Shown in pieces: positions 11,259 through 20,630 of a DNA stretch of 64,000 bases. The position numbers were made by a program, and so were the translations under genes. The stretch spans positions 310,001-374,000 of the forward strand of contig NZ_QGLF01000005.1 in assembly GCF_003173055.1 (NCBI RefSeq), read 5' to 3'. Under the pieces are notes generated by a model. That model was given only the letters and a program-made list of their open reading frames with translations, ran no database searches and was not told where the DNA came from. How positions within the stretch are numbered: position 1 is the stretch's first letter; each line of letters begins with the position of its first letter. Source of the DNA: Zavarzinia compransoris. GTDB lineage: Bacteria; Pseudomonadota; Alphaproteobacteria; Zavarziniales; Zavarziniaceae.

Positions 11259-12440
11259 ATGCGCAAGCTGGTTCTGGGGTTGGTGGCGCTGGTCGCCTTT
11301 GCCGCCACCGTGGCCTGGTTCTGGACCCAGGGCGGGCCGCGCGGCACCGCGCCGATGGCGAGCACCCCGACGGCCAGCCTGCCGGAGATCGTGATCGGCC
11401 TGGGCGCCCCCCTGTCCGGCGAACGGGCCGGCTTCGGCGAGCAATTGCGCATCGGCGCCGAATTCGCCGTCGAGGTGATCAACGGCAACGGCGGCATCGA
11501 GGGGCGGAAGGTCCGGCTGCTCGTTCGCGACGATGCCTGCGACGGCGACAGGGCCCGCGCGGTCGCCGCCGAATTCGTCGCCGCCAAGGCGGCCGGGGTG
11601 ATCGGCCATTTCTGTTCCGCCGCCAGCGCTGCCGCGGCCGAGGTCTATGGGCCGGCCGGCACCGTCATGGTGACGCCCGCCTCCAGCGATCCGCGGCTGA
11701 CGCAAGGGGCGCCGGCGGGCACCGGCCTCGTCTTCCGCACGGTCTGGCGCGACGATTATCAGGGGCTGATCGCGGCCGCGCTGGTGAAGCAGACCCTGGC
11801 GGGCAAGAAGATCGGCGTGGTCCGCGACGGCACGCTCTACGGCCTTCAGGTGGCGACCACCTTCAAGGCGGCGGCCGCCAAGCTGGACTTGCCGGTGCCG
11901 GCGGCGGATCTCGAACTCGGCTCCGCGCTGGCGCCCAAGGCGGCGGCGGCCAAGTTGAAGTCGGCCGGGGTCGGCGTCGTCTTCCTGGCGGCGGCGCCGG
12001 CGGCGGCCGGTCCCCTGGTCAAGGCGCTGCGCGAGGCGGGCGTCACCGCCTCGATCATCGGGCCCGACAGCCTGGCCAGCCCGGAATTCGGCGAGGCGGC
12101 GGGCAAGGCGGCGGACGGCGCCATCGTCACTTTCGCGCGCAATCCCCTCGACTATCCGACCGCGGCCAAGGCGGTGGAGCGCCTGCTGGCGGCGCGCAAG
12201 GACCCCTCGGGCTATGCCCTTAACGCCTTTGCCGCGATCGAAGTGGTGACCGCGGCCCTGCGCCTCGAAGTCAAGCCCGACCCGGCCGCCGCCATCGACG
12301 GCAAGCGGCTGGCGGCGACCATCCGGGTCAACCGCTTCTCCACCGTGCTCGGCGAAATGTCCTTCGACGCCCATGGCGACCTGACCAAGCCCGGCGTCGT
12401 CTATTACGTCTGGAAGGGCGGCAAGCTGACGGTGATGTGA
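11259..12440 (+). CDS. Second Liv-family substrate-binding protein
   Basis: A 393-residue paralogue of the preceding binding protein. It shares the layout IGLGAPLSGERAGFGEQLRIG, RDDACDGDRA, GHFCSAAS, VTPASSDPRLT and FRTVWRDDYQG, so the disulfide and ligand cleft are kept. The N-terminus MRKLVLGLVALVAFAATVAWFW is hydrophobic but lacks a clear signal-peptidase site, so it may stay membrane-anchored. Base composition is uniformly GC-rich, unlike livK. The ATG at 11259 has GGGCGGGAG before it. It lies past the livK terminator, so it probably has its own promoter. Substrate unknown; it may supply the same LivHMGF with a different ligand. Confidence 0.88.
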   Translation: MRKLVLGLVALVAFAATVAWFWTQGGPRGTAPMASTPTASLPEIVIGLGAPLSGERAGFGEQLRIGAEFAVEVINGNGGIEGRKVRLLVRDDACDGDRARAVAAEFVAAKAAGVIGHFCSAASAAAAEVYGPAGTVMVTPASSDPRLTQGAPAGTGLVFRTVWRDDYQGLIAAALVKQTLAGKKIGVVRDGTLYGLQVATTFKAAAAKLDLPVPAADLELGSALAPKAAAAKLKSAGVGVVFLAAAPAAAGPLVKALREAGVTASIIGPDSLASPEFGEAAGKAADGAIVTFARNPLDYPTAAKAVERLLAARKDPSGYALNAFAAIEVVTAALRLEVKPDPAAAIDGKRLAATIRVNRFSTVLGEMSFDAHGDLTKPGVVYYVWKGGKLTVM

Positions 12441-12448
12441 GGTCCGGT

Positions 12449-13132
12449 TCAATCCGTCAGCAAGACGGTCCGGGCGCTTGGCGGCATCGATTGCAGGACG
12501 GGCAAGATCCACAGGCTGGCGCCGAGATCGGCGAGCAGCGGTTCCGCCGGCGCCGCGGGATCGGTCGGATAGGTGGCGCGCACCTTGATCACCCAGCCGT
12601 CCTTGATGGCGACCAGGACCTTGGTTCTGGCCGGCTTGCCGTCCAGGACGATGTTGAAGACCGCGCCCGTGATCTTGGGCAGGCCATCGGCTGCCGGCAG
12701 GTCGAGGGCTGCGGGTGTCGCTTCCGGATGCGCCCCCCTGATGAAGTCCGCGGTTGCGCCGACCACGGCCTCGGCGGTGAGACCCGTGTTGCGCGTGGCG
12801 TAGGCGGTCAGCTTGCCGCCGAAAAAGGCGTAGTCGCAGGCGACGTCGTCGCCGTCCCGCGGGTTCGGGAAGACGAAGAGGCGAATCAGCCGGTCCGCCT
12901 CCGCCATGCGGGCCAGGGGGCAGGCCATGCCGCTTTGCACATGCTGAATGTCGTGTTCGCCCTTCAGGCGAAAGATCAGGCTGCCGTTGGGGACGGATGC
13001 GATGAGGGCGGTGCGGGGGTCCTGGGCCTCGGGCACCGGCACGGCGGCCGCCGTTTCCGCCGGCGGCGTGGCGCAGGCGCCGAGGCCCGCCGTCACCGCC
13101 AGCATCCAGAGCAAGAAAAGCCGGCCTGTCAT
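12449..13132 (-). CDS. Predicted lipoprotein, function unknown
   Basis: A 227-residue protein with a lipoprotein signal: MTGRLFLLWMLAVTAGLGAC, lipobox LGAC, followed by a Thr/Pro/Ala-rich linker. The mature part (SLIFRLKGEHDIQHVQSG, ACPLARMAEADRLIRLFVFP, GDDVACDYAFFGGKLTAYAT) has two or three cysteines that could form a disulfide outside the cytoplasm. I recognise no named domain. It converges with the second binding protein with an 8-base gap between stops. Downstream partner genes are not evident. Confidence 0.75.
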   Translation of the reverse strand: MTGRLFLLWMLAVTAGLGACATPPAETAAAVPVPEAQDPRTALIASVPNGSLIFRLKGEHDIQHVQSGMACPLARMAEADRLIRLFVFPNPRDGDDVACDYAFFGGKLTAYATRNTGLTAEAVVGATADFIRGAHPEATPAALDLPAADGLPKITGAVFNIVLDGKPARTKVLVAIKDGWVIKVRATYPTDPAAPAEPLLADLGASLWILPVLQSMPPSARTVLLTD

Positions 13133-13247
13133 GAGCGCCCCGCGGTATTATTTTTCGCTGCGATCAGGACGCGAAATATATCACCGATTTCCCGCAAAAA
13201 AACGCTCAATATCGAAACAGCGGGGCCGGGGGCCGCCGTAGAAGAGG

Positions 13248-13505
13248 TCACTTCAGCCGGTCGGCTTTCGGCAACGGCGCCACGATGCCGCCGGCGGGCA
13301 AGTCTTCGCCGCCCTGAACCTGCGCCTGGAGAAAGGCGTGGAGCAACCCGGCCCGGGTCAGCCAATGGCGTACGCTCTTGCCGTCGACGTTCCAGGGCAG
13401 GCTGCGCCGGGCGAGATAGGGTTCGAGGACAGGGGACGCCTTGCCGTAAAGGGTCATCACGCGGGATGAGCCGGCGATACGGAACAGGCGTCCCGGGCCG
13501 GTCAT
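13248..13505 (-). CDS. Small protein translationally coupled to pyrD
   Basis: An 85-residue protein, MTGPGRLFRIAGSSRVMTLY then a basic body ending LPKADRLK; pI appears basic, no membrane segment, no recognised domain. Its ATG overlaps the pyrD stop (ATGA at 13502-13505), which is the main evidence that it is translated. A conserved pyrD-linked hypothetical is possible, but the composition would also allow a chance frame in GC-rich DNA. Confidence 0.55.
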   Translation of the reverse strand: MTGPGRLFRIAGSSRVMTLYGKASPVLEPYLARRSLPWNVDGKSVRHWLTRAGLLHAFLQAQVQGGEDLPAGGIVAPLPKADRLK

Positions 13506-14578
13506 GAGAGGGTGCCGTCCCCGACCGCATCGGCCACGCCGGTGAAACCGTCGCGGGCCAGCAGGGCCGCCAGTTCGCGCTTGATCGCCCCGACAGCCCC
13601 CGGCCCGCGATAGACCATGGCGGTATAGAGCTGGATCAGGTTGGCCCCCGCCCGGATCTTGGCATAGGCATCCGCGCCGGTGAAGACGCCGCCGACCCCG
13701 ACCAGCACCGGCCCCGGCCCGCCCAGGCGGCGGATCGCGGCCAGCAGGGCGGTGGAGGCGGCGAAGATCGGCCGGCCCGACAGGCCGCCCCGTTCCGCCT
13801 TCTTGTCCGAGGTCAGGCTGTCCGGGCGGGCGGCGCTGGTATTCGCCACCACGAGGCCGGCCAGGCCGTGGCGCAGGGTGACCTCGGCGATCGCCAGCGC
13901 CTCGCCCTCGGTCAGGTCGGCGGCGAGTTTCACCAGCATGGGGGTGCGGTAATTCGCCCGCGCCTCCAGCAATCGGCGAAGCAGATCATCCAGTTTCACC
14001 GGGTCCTGGAACATCCGGCCGTTTTTCGTATTGGGACAGGAGACGTCGACGGTCAGGTAATCGGCGATCGGGGCGAAGCTGCCGACCAGGCGCACGAAAT
14101 CCTCGGCCGGGTTGTCGCTGTCGGTGTTGCTGGCGAGATTGATGCCCAGGGGAAAGCCCGGCCTGCGGCCGGCGCGCACCCGGGCGGCGACGGCGATCTC
14201 GCCCTGGTTGTTGAAGCCCATACGATTGATGGCCGCAAAATCGCCATCAAGGCGAAACAGCCTTGGGCGAGGATTGCCGGCCTGGGGCTTGGGCGTGACG
14301 CCGCCGACCTCGGCGAAGCCGAAGCCGAGGCGGGGCAACTGGCGGGCGGCGACGGCATTCTTGTCGAAGCCCGCGGCAAGGCCGACCGGATTGGCGAAAT
14401 CGAGGCCGAGCGCCCGGACCGCCAGCACCGGCGGATTGGTACCGGCGCAGACCGGCGGCAGCAGGCCGTGGCGCAGCAGGTCCAAGGCCAGGCCATGGGC
14501 GGTTTCGGGTTCAAAGTGCCGGAGGATCGGCCATACTAGCCGGTACCAGCCGACGGGGGCATAGGGAGACGCGGTCAT
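13502..14578 (-). CDS. pyrD: Dihydroorotate dehydrogenase (quinone), class 2
   Basis: A 358-residue FMN enzyme oxidising dihydroorotate to orotate in pyrimidine synthesis, passing electrons to ubiquinone at the inner membrane. The class 2 amphipathic N-terminus is present (WYRLVWPILRHFEPETAHGLALDLLRHGL). The core carries GLAAGFDKNA, GFAEVGGVTPKPQAGNPRPR, FRLDGDFAAINRMGFNNQG, VDVSCPNTKNGRMF, with the catalytic serine in VDVSCPNT, and the FMN-binding VGVGGVFTGADAYAKIRAGA near the end. It is divergent from tamA with 20 bases between starts, so the two promoters must overlap adjacent coding sequence. Confidence 0.96.
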   Translation of the reverse strand: MTASPYAPVGWYRLVWPILRHFEPETAHGLALDLLRHGLLPPVCAGTNPPVLAVRALGLDFANPVGLAAGFDKNAVAARQLPRLGFGFAEVGGVTPKPQAGNPRPRLFRLDGDFAAINRMGFNNQGEIAVAARVRAGRRPGFPLGINLASNTDSDNPAEDFVRLVGSFAPIADYLTVDVSCPNTKNGRMFQDPVKLDDLLRRLLEARANYRTPMLVKLAADLTEGEALAIAEVTLRHGLAGLVVANTSAARPDSLTSDKKAERGGLSGRPIFAASTALLAAIRRLGGPGPVLVGVGGVFTGADAYAKIRAGANLIQLYTAMVYRGPGAVGAIKRELAALLARDGFTGVADAVGDGTLS

Positions 14579-14598
14579 GATGGTGGGACGCTAACGGA

Positions 14599-16392
14599 AT
14601 GCGGGTCTCCTTTGAAGTCCGGGCGGCACTTATTCTCGGCCTTGTGTCCTTTCTGTTGCTCGGCCCGGTCGCGGCCCGGGCCGACAGCCCCTATTCGCTG
14701 GACATGAAGGGGATGCCCGATCCCCTGACCTGGTCGCTGCTGGGCGAGACCAGCGAATTGATCAACAAGAAGAACGAGCCGCCGCCCAGCCTGACCGCGC
14801 TGCGCAACCGGGTGCGCGGCGACGTCGACCGCATCCGCAAGATCCTGGATGCCTATGGCTATTTCGACGGCACCATCGACGTCTCGATGGACGAGGACAA
14901 GAGCCCGGTGCCGGTGGTCATGGTGGTGACGCCCGGCCCGCAGTACCGGGTGGGCACGGTGCGCCTGACCGATCCCGGCGGCGTGCCGCTCGGCCCCGCG
15001 CTGTCGCCGGCGCCGGGCCGCATCGCCCTGAAGGAGGGCGAGCCCTATGCCGCCCAGGCCGTGATCGATACCGAGGGCGCGATCCTGGCCGATCTCGGGC
15101 GCCGGGGCCGGCCCTTCGCCAAGGTGGCGAAGCGCGACATCGTGCTGAACCGGGGCGCGACCCGGGTCGATGCCGCCTGGGCGATCGACTACGGGCCCCT
15201 GGTCACCTTCGGCGAAGTCCGCTTCGAGGGGCTGGAGCGCCTGAAGGACAAGCCGGCGCGCGAATTGCTGCGCTGGCAGGCGGGCGAGCAGGTCGATACC
15301 GCGAAGGTGGAGGAGACCCGCCGCACCTTCGTCGAGACCGGCCTGTTCCGCACCGTGACCGTGACCGTGGAACCCCCGCCCCAGGGCGGCGACGGGCCCG
15401 CCCCGGTGCTGATCCGGGTGGAGGAAAGCCCGCCCCGCACCATCGGCGGCGGCATCCGCTATTCGACCAGCGAGGGCGCCGGCCTCCGCGCCTTCTGGGA
15501 ACACCGCAACCTGATGGGCGGGCGGGAGTCGCTGCGCGTCACCGCCGATGTCGCCGAGACCGGCTACAGTCTGGAAGGCCGGGCGCGCAAGCCCGATTTC
15601 GAATGGCGCGGCGTCGACCTCGTCGCCCAGGCCAAGGCGGAACAGGAACAGCTCGAAGCCTATGACATGGACCGCCTGCTGATCGGCGCCGGCCTCGAAT
15701 GGCGCTATTCGCCGGAATGGTTCTTCTCGGGCGGCGTCACCCTCGAACAGAGCTATATCGACGACCAGGGCAACAGTGAGAGTTACACCCTGATCGGCTT
15801 CCCCGCGGTGGCGCGGCAGGATACGTCGAACGACGTGCTGGACCCGACGCGGGGCCACCGCCTCACCCTGTCGGTGACACCCTATTACGATCTGGCGGGC
15901 ACGGCCGGGACCTTCATCGTCAGCAAGGCGCTGGCCTCGGTCTATCTGCCGCTCGATGATGCGGCGGATTACGTGCTGGCGCTGCGCGGCGGGCTCGGCG
16001 CCACCTTCGGCGGTTCCACCCTGTCGCTGCCGGCGGACAAGCGCTTCTATGCCGGCGGCGGCGATTCGCTGCGCGGCTATGCCTTCCAGAAGGCGGGACC
16101 GCTCGGCATCGGCGGCGAGGCGACGGGGGGCAAGTCGCTGGCGACCGGCGCCGTCGAGATGCGCTGGCGCGTGACCGAAAGCATCGGCATCGTGCCCTTC
16201 GTCGACTTCGGTTCGGTGTTCGAGGATTCGCTGCCCGATTTCGGCGCCGATCTTTTCATCGGTGCCGGTCTTGGCCTCCGCTACATGTCGCCGATCGGGC
16301 CGCTGCGCCTGGACGTCGCGACCCCGGTCGCGGGCAAGCGCAACAGCGACGATATCATCCAGATCTATATTTCCATCGGCCAGGCCTTCTGA
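14599..16392 (+). CDS. tamA: TamA-like Omp85 outer-membrane assembly protein
   Basis: A 597-residue Omp85-family protein. Signal peptide MRVSFEVRAALILGLVSFLL...ARA|DSPYS; POTRA-like domains from about 60 to 270 (YGYFDGTIDVSMDED, YGPLVTFGEVRFEGLERLKD, ETRRTFVETGLFRTVTVTVE); a 16-strand barrel from about 285. The barrel includes the Omp85 motif FYAGGGDSLRGYAFQKAGPL and ends in IYISIGQAF with terminal phenylalanine. It acts with TamB in assembling outer-membrane proteins or moving lipid across the periplasm. tamB starts 17 bases downstream, the usual two-gene arrangement. Confidence 0.93.
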   Translation: MRVSFEVRAALILGLVSFLLLGPVAARADSPYSLDMKGMPDPLTWSLLGETSELINKKNEPPPSLTALRNRVRGDVDRIRKILDAYGYFDGTIDVSMDEDKSPVPVVMVVTPGPQYRVGTVRLTDPGGVPLGPALSPAPGRIALKEGEPYAAQAVIDTEGAILADLGRRGRPFAKVAKRDIVLNRGATRVDAAWAIDYGPLVTFGEVRFEGLERLKDKPARELLRWQAGEQVDTAKVEETRRTFVETGLFRTVTVTVEPPPQGGDGPAPVLIRVEESPPRTIGGGIRYSTSEGAGLRAFWEHRNLMGGRESLRVTADVAETGYSLEGRARKPDFEWRGVDLVAQAKAEQEQLEAYDMDRLLIGAGLEWRYSPEWFFSGGVTLEQSYIDDQGNSESYTLIGFPAVARQDTSNDVLDPTRGHRLTLSVTPYYDLAGTAGTFIVSKALASVYLPLDDAADYVLALRGGLGATFGGSTLSLPADKRFYAGGGDSLRGYAFQKAGPLGIGGEATGGKSLATGAVEMRWRVTESIGIVPFVDFGSVFEDSLPDFGADLFIGAGLGLRYMSPIGPLRLDVATPVAGKRNSDDIIQIYISIGQAF

Positions 16393-16409
16393 GGCGGGTG
16401 AAGGCGATC

Positions 16410-19400
16410 ATGAAACCTGCCCTGTCCCGCACCCTGAAATGGACCGGCATCGGCCTGGCGACGCCCGTCGCCCTCGCCGCTGCCGCGCTCGGCGCCTTGC
16501 AGGTGCCGGCGGTGAAATCCTGGCTCGCGGCCTATGTCTCGGAGATGGTCTCCGGCCCCGACTTCACCCTGAAGATCGAGCAATTGTCCGGCGGCCTGCC
16601 CTTCGGCCCCCTGGTCGGGCGGGTCGAGCTGGGCGATGCCGGCGGGACCTGGGCGACGGTCGAGGGGGCGGCGGTCGCCGTCGACCCTTGGGCCCTGATC
16701 GGCGGCCGCATCCATGTGGAAAAGGTCACGGCCGAACGGATCACCCTGGCGCGCCTGCCGGCGGGCGGGGCGGAAGCGCCGCCGCCGAGCGACGAGCCCC
16801 TGGACCTGTCCCTGCCGCAACTGCCGGCGGGCCTCGCCCTCGACCGGCTGGAAGTGCGGGAGATCGTGCTCGGGGCCGCGGTCGCCGGGGTCGAGACGCG
16901 TTACACCCTGAGCGGCCGTCTCGGGGTCGGCGACGACGGCGCGGCCGGTGCCGCCCTGGTGCTGGCGCCCCTGGCCGGGCAGGAATCAACCCGGCTTACC
17001 CTCGATGCCGTGCACCGGCCGGCCGACGATCACCTGACCCTGAAGCTGGCGCTGGACGAGCCGCCGGCCGGCCCCATCGCCCGTATCGCCGGCCTCTCGG
17101 GCGCGGGGCCGATCCGCCTGTCGCTGGCGGGCGATGGGCCGCTGTCGTCCTTCAGTGCGCAATTGTCGGCGGCGGCCGAAGGCGCCGGCATCGACGGTCA
17201 ATTGCGCCTGGGCCGGGGCGCGCCGGGGGTGATCACGGCGGCGCTGGTCGCGACGGCCGCGCCCGGCCCGTTCCTGCCGCCCGACCTGGCGCCGCTGGCG
17301 GCGGAGGGCATCGCCCTCGACCTCGGGCTGACGGTGGCGGGATCGGTGCTGGACCTCGACCATGCCCGCATCGGGCTGACCGGCCTTGTGCTCGACGCCA
17401 AGGGCCGGCTGGCCGACGGCGCCAGGGCGGAACTGGCGGCGACCCTTGCCATCGACCCCGCCGCCCCCCTGGCGGCCCTGGCCACCGTGCCGGCGGCCCT
17501 GCGGCCCGGGCGGGTGGAACTGATGGCGAGTGCCGATCTGGCCGCGGGCACGGCGGATGTCTCACGCCTGACGGTCACCGCCCCGGGCGCGACGATCGAG
17601 GGCAAGGCGGCGCTCGCCGATGGTTTCAGCACCTTCACGGCCGATCTCGGGGCCGGCCTGCCCGATCTCGCGGTGGTCCCGGATGCCGGGCTGACCGGCG
17701 CCGGCACGCTGGCGGTGACGGCCAAGGGACGGCTCGACGAGCCCGATATCGCCTTCGATCTGGCGCTGGCCGCCAGCGCCGTCGCGGGCGCCGATCTCGT
17801 GCCCCATCTTCTGGGCGAGACGCCGAAGCTCTCGGTCGCCGGGCGTTACAATGCGACGGGCGTCGCGGTCGAGAATTTTTCGATCGCGACCGCGGCGCTG
17901 ATCGCCGGCGGCAGCGGGCGGTTCGATCCGGCGACGGAAACGGTGGCCGCGACCGTCACCGCCCGGGCCGAGGATCTGGCCCGCCTGGGCGAGCCCGGCC
18001 TTGCCGGCAGCGCCGCCCTGGCGGCGACCATCGGCGGCACCATCGGCCTGCCGGTGATCGACCTGACCCTGGACGGCCAGGGTCTGGCCTTCGGCGGCAC
18101 CGCGCTGGGCGATCCGCGCGCCGTGATCAAGGCGGCGCCGGATGCGGCCGGGGTTTCGACCGGGCGGCTGGACCTTGCGCTCGGCGGTGCCTATCCGCTG
18201 ACCCTGGGCGCCGATCTCGCCTTCGACGGCCGCGAGGCGCAGGTCAAGGGGCTGGCCGGTGATGTCATGGGGGCCGCGGTCAGCGGCGATCTCGCCTATG
18301 GCCTTGAGACCGGCCTGGCGGCGGGCGGCCTGAAGCTGGCGGCGCCGCGGCTCGACCGCTTCTCGGCCCTGGCCGGGCAGACGCTGGCGGGGGCGTTGAC
18401 CCTCGATCTGGCCCTGGTGCCCCGGAACGGCGGCCAGGGCGCGGATGTCGCCCTCGACGGGCGCAATATCGCCGCCGGCGCTGCGACCGTCGCCCGGATC
18501 GAGGCGAAGGCGGCACTCGATGATCTGCTGGGCGCCGGCAAGGGCCGGGCGGAAGCCACGGTCAGCCGCATCGCCGCCGGCACCGCCACGGTGGAAAGCC
18601 TGAACCTGAAGGCGGAACTGGCCAGTTTCGCCGATGTCGCCTTCACCCTCGGCCTCAAGGGCGGGGCGGTGCCGGCGCCCCTGCACCTCGACGCCAAGGG
18701 CCGCTATCAGGGCGGCGAGACGGCGAAGGTGACACTCGCCACGCTGGCCGGGCAAGTGGCCGAGGCGCCGATCCGGCTGCGGAAGCCGCTGGAGGTCGGG
18801 CTCGGCGCCGCGACCACGGTCAAGGGCCTGGACCTCGGCTTCGGCAAGGCGGCGATCACGGGCGAGATCAGCCTGGGCACCACGGTCGGCGGCAGCTTGC
18901 GCATTGCCGGTTTCGACCTCGGCGATCTTGCCGGGATCCTGCCCGAGGGGCAGGTGCCGGGCGGCACCGTCGATGCCGACCTGTCCCTGAAGGGCAACGG
19001 CGGGCGCCTGACGGTGGCGGCGCGGAAACTGCTGCCGCCGGCCGGCCTCGTCGATGTCGCGGCGGCGGATATGCCGCGCCCCGATGTCGACCTGCGTTTC
19101 GACTGGTCGGGCGCCAAGGGCGAGGTCGACCTGTCGGTGTCCGGCATCCGCGAGGCGACGATCAAGGCCACGGGCAGCGTGCCGATCCGCATCGACGGCG
19201 GCATTCCCCTGCCGGCGGAACGGGGCAGCCTGGACCTTGCGGTCAAGGTCGATGCCAACCTGCGCCGGCTGGCGCCCCTGCTGCCGCTGGGCGACAATGA
19301 GGTGCGGGGCCGGCTGGCGCTGGATGCGACCATCCGCGGGCCGATCTCGGCGCCCGAACCCTCGGGCCGCCTGACCATCGAGCGCGGGCGCTTCGCCAAT

Positions 19401-20573
19401 GGCCTGTCCGGCTTCGAATTGCGCGATCTGGCCCTGGCCATGACGTTCACGGGGACGGCGGCGACCCTCGAAACCCTGACCGCGACGGACGGCGAAAAGG
19501 GCAAGCTGACCGGGCGCGGCGCCGCCCGGCAATTGCCGGACGGCGATTTCGCCCTGGAGGCGGCGATCCGGGCAGAGCGTTTCCGCTTTTCCCGCCTGGA
19601 CCTAGCGACCACGGACGGCGATCTCGACCTTGCGGTGGGCGGCACCGCCACCGCGCCCGACGTGAAGGGCACGGTCACCATCCGCCAGGGCCGGGTGGAG
19701 ATCGCGGCCAGCATGCCGCCGCCCTCGGTTCCGGTGGTCGAGGTGCGTGACCCGGCGTCGGCGTCCGAATCGCAGGCCCCGGAATCCCTGGCGCCCGCAG
19801 AGCAGGGCGGCGGCGCGCCGGCAAAACCCAAGGTTGGCCGGCTGGATCTGGCGATCAATGCCCCGGGGCAATTCTTCGTCCGCGGCCGCGGCCTCGATTC
19901 GGAATGGCGTGGCACCATCAAGGTGGCGGGGGCGATCACGGCGCCGGAGGTTTCGGGTGGTTTCGAAGTGGTGCGCGGCACCTATACGCTGGCGGGCCGG
20001 CCCTTCGCCATTTCGGAGGGGTCGCTGACCTTCCCCTCCGGTCTTGCGGCGCCGCCCCAGGTGAAGGTGGTGGCCTCGGCCCCGGCCGACGATGTCGAGG
20101 CGAAAGTCTCGGTTTCCGGCCCCGTGACGGCGCTGAAGATCGAACTCTCGTCCGAACCGGCCCTGCCGAACGACGAAGTGCTGAGCCGGGTGTTGTTCGG
20201 CCGTTCAGTCGCCAATCTGACCGCGACCCAGGCGCTTCGCCTCGGCCAGACGGCGCTGGAACTGTCGGGGGTCGGCGGCGGCGGGCCCGGGCTCATCGGC
20301 GGCGTGCGCGATGCCCTGGGCCTGGACCGGCTGGACATCGGCTCGGACGATTCGGCCGATACCTCGGGCGAGGGCGGGGCGCTGGCGGGCACCAGCCTGT
20401 CGGCCGGGCGCTATATCGCGGAAGGCGTCTATCTCGGCTTCGAACAGGGGCTGACGCCGGATTCCGGCGCCATCAACATCGAGGTCGAGGTCTATCCCCG
20501 CGTCACCGTCGAGGGGAATATCGGCCAGGCCAACAACACTTCCGTCGGCCTGAACTACAAATTCGATTACTGA
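16410..20573 (+). CDS. tamB: Translocation and assembly module protein TamB
   Basis: A 1387-residue AsmA/TamB-family protein: one N-terminal inner-membrane anchor (LSRTLKWTGIGLATPVALAA), then over a thousand residues of repetitive beta-strand sequence rich in Gly, Ala, Asp and Leu expected to form a periplasm-spanning groove. The C-terminal TamB/DUF490 domain contains GGFEVVRGTYTLAGRPFAIS, LSSEPALPNDEVLSRVLFG and a final VGLNYKFDY, which inserts into TamA. Role: moving phospholipid or assisting barrel-protein insertion. A GTG at 16398 is possible; the ATG at 16410 with AAGG upstream is preferred. Confidence 0.93.
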   Translation: MKPALSRTLKWTGIGLATPVALAAAALGALQVPAVKSWLAAYVSEMVSGPDFTLKIEQLSGGLPFGPLVGRVELGDAGGTWATVEGAAVAVDPWALIGGRIHVEKVTAERITLARLPAGGAEAPPPSDEPLDLSLPQLPAGLALDRLEVREIVLGAAVAGVETRYTLSGRLGVGDDGAAGAALVLAPLAGQESTRLTLDAVHRPADDHLTLKLALDEPPAGPIARIAGLSGAGPIRLSLAGDGPLSSFSAQLSAAAEGAGIDGQLRLGRGAPGVITAALVATAAPGPFLPPDLAPLAAEGIALDLGLTVAGSVLDLDHARIGLTGLVLDAKGRLADGARAELAATLAIDPAAPLAALATVPAALRPGRVELMASADLAAGTADVSRLTVTAPGATIEGKAALADGFSTFTADLGAGLPDLAVVPDAGLTGAGTLAVTAKGRLDEPDIAFDLALAASAVAGADLVPHLLGETPKLSVAGRYNATGVAVENFSIATAALIAGGSGRFDPATETVAATVTARAEDLARLGEPGLAGSAALAATIGGTIGLPVIDLTLDGQGLAFGGTALGDPRAVIKAAPDAAGVSTGRLDLALGGAYPLTLGADLAFDGREAQVKGLAGDVMGAAVSGDLAYGLETGLAAGGLKLAAPRLDRFSALAGQTLAGALTLDLALVPRNGGQGADVALDGRNIAAGAATVARIEAKAALDDLLGAGKGRAEATVSRIAAGTATVESLNLKAELASFADVAFTLGLKGGAVPAPLHLDAKGRYQGGETAKVTLATLAGQVAEAPIRLRKPLEVGLGAATTVKGLDLGFGKAAITGEISLGTTVGGSLRIAGFDLGDLAGILPEGQVPGGTVDADLSLKGNGGRLTVAARKLLPPAGLVDVAAADMPRPDVDLRFDWSGAKGEVDLSVSGIREATIKATGSVPIRIDGGIPLPAERGSLDLAVKVDANLRRLAPLLPLGDNEVRGRLALDATIRGPISAPEPSGRLTIERGRFANGLSGFELRDLALAMTFTGTAATLETLTATDGEKGKLTGRGAARQLPDGDFALEAAIRAERFRFSRLDLATTDGDLDLAVGGTATAPDVKGTVTIRQGRVEIAASMPPPSVPVVEVRDPASASESQAPESLAPAEQGGGAPAKPKVGRLDLAINAPGQFFVRGRGLDSEWRGTIKVAGAITAPEVSGGFEVVRGTYTLAGRPFAISEGSLTFPSGLAAPPQVKVVASAPADDVEAKVSVSGPVTALKIELSSEPALPNDEVLSRVLFGRSVANLTATQALRLGQTALELSGVGGGGPGLIGGVRDALGLDRLDIGSDDSADTSGEGGALAGTSLSAGRYIAEGVYLGFEQGLTPDSGAINIEVEVYPRVTVEGNIGQANNTSVGLNYKFDY

Positions 20574-20576
20574 CTT

Positions 20577-20609
20577 GAAAAAAAAGGCGGAACGGGTGCC
20601 GTTCCGCCT
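20577..20609 (-). terminator. Rho-independent terminator of the secreted unknown gene
   Basis: Stem AGGCGGAAC (20585-20593) / GTTCCGCCT (20601-20609) with a 7-base loop. Read on the minus strand the stem is followed by eight T (20578-20585). Located 21 bases past the minus-strand stop and just after the tamB stop, so it may also block tamB readthrough weakly. Confidence 0.85.
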
Positions 20610-20630
20610 GTTCCATGCAGCCTGTGCCGC

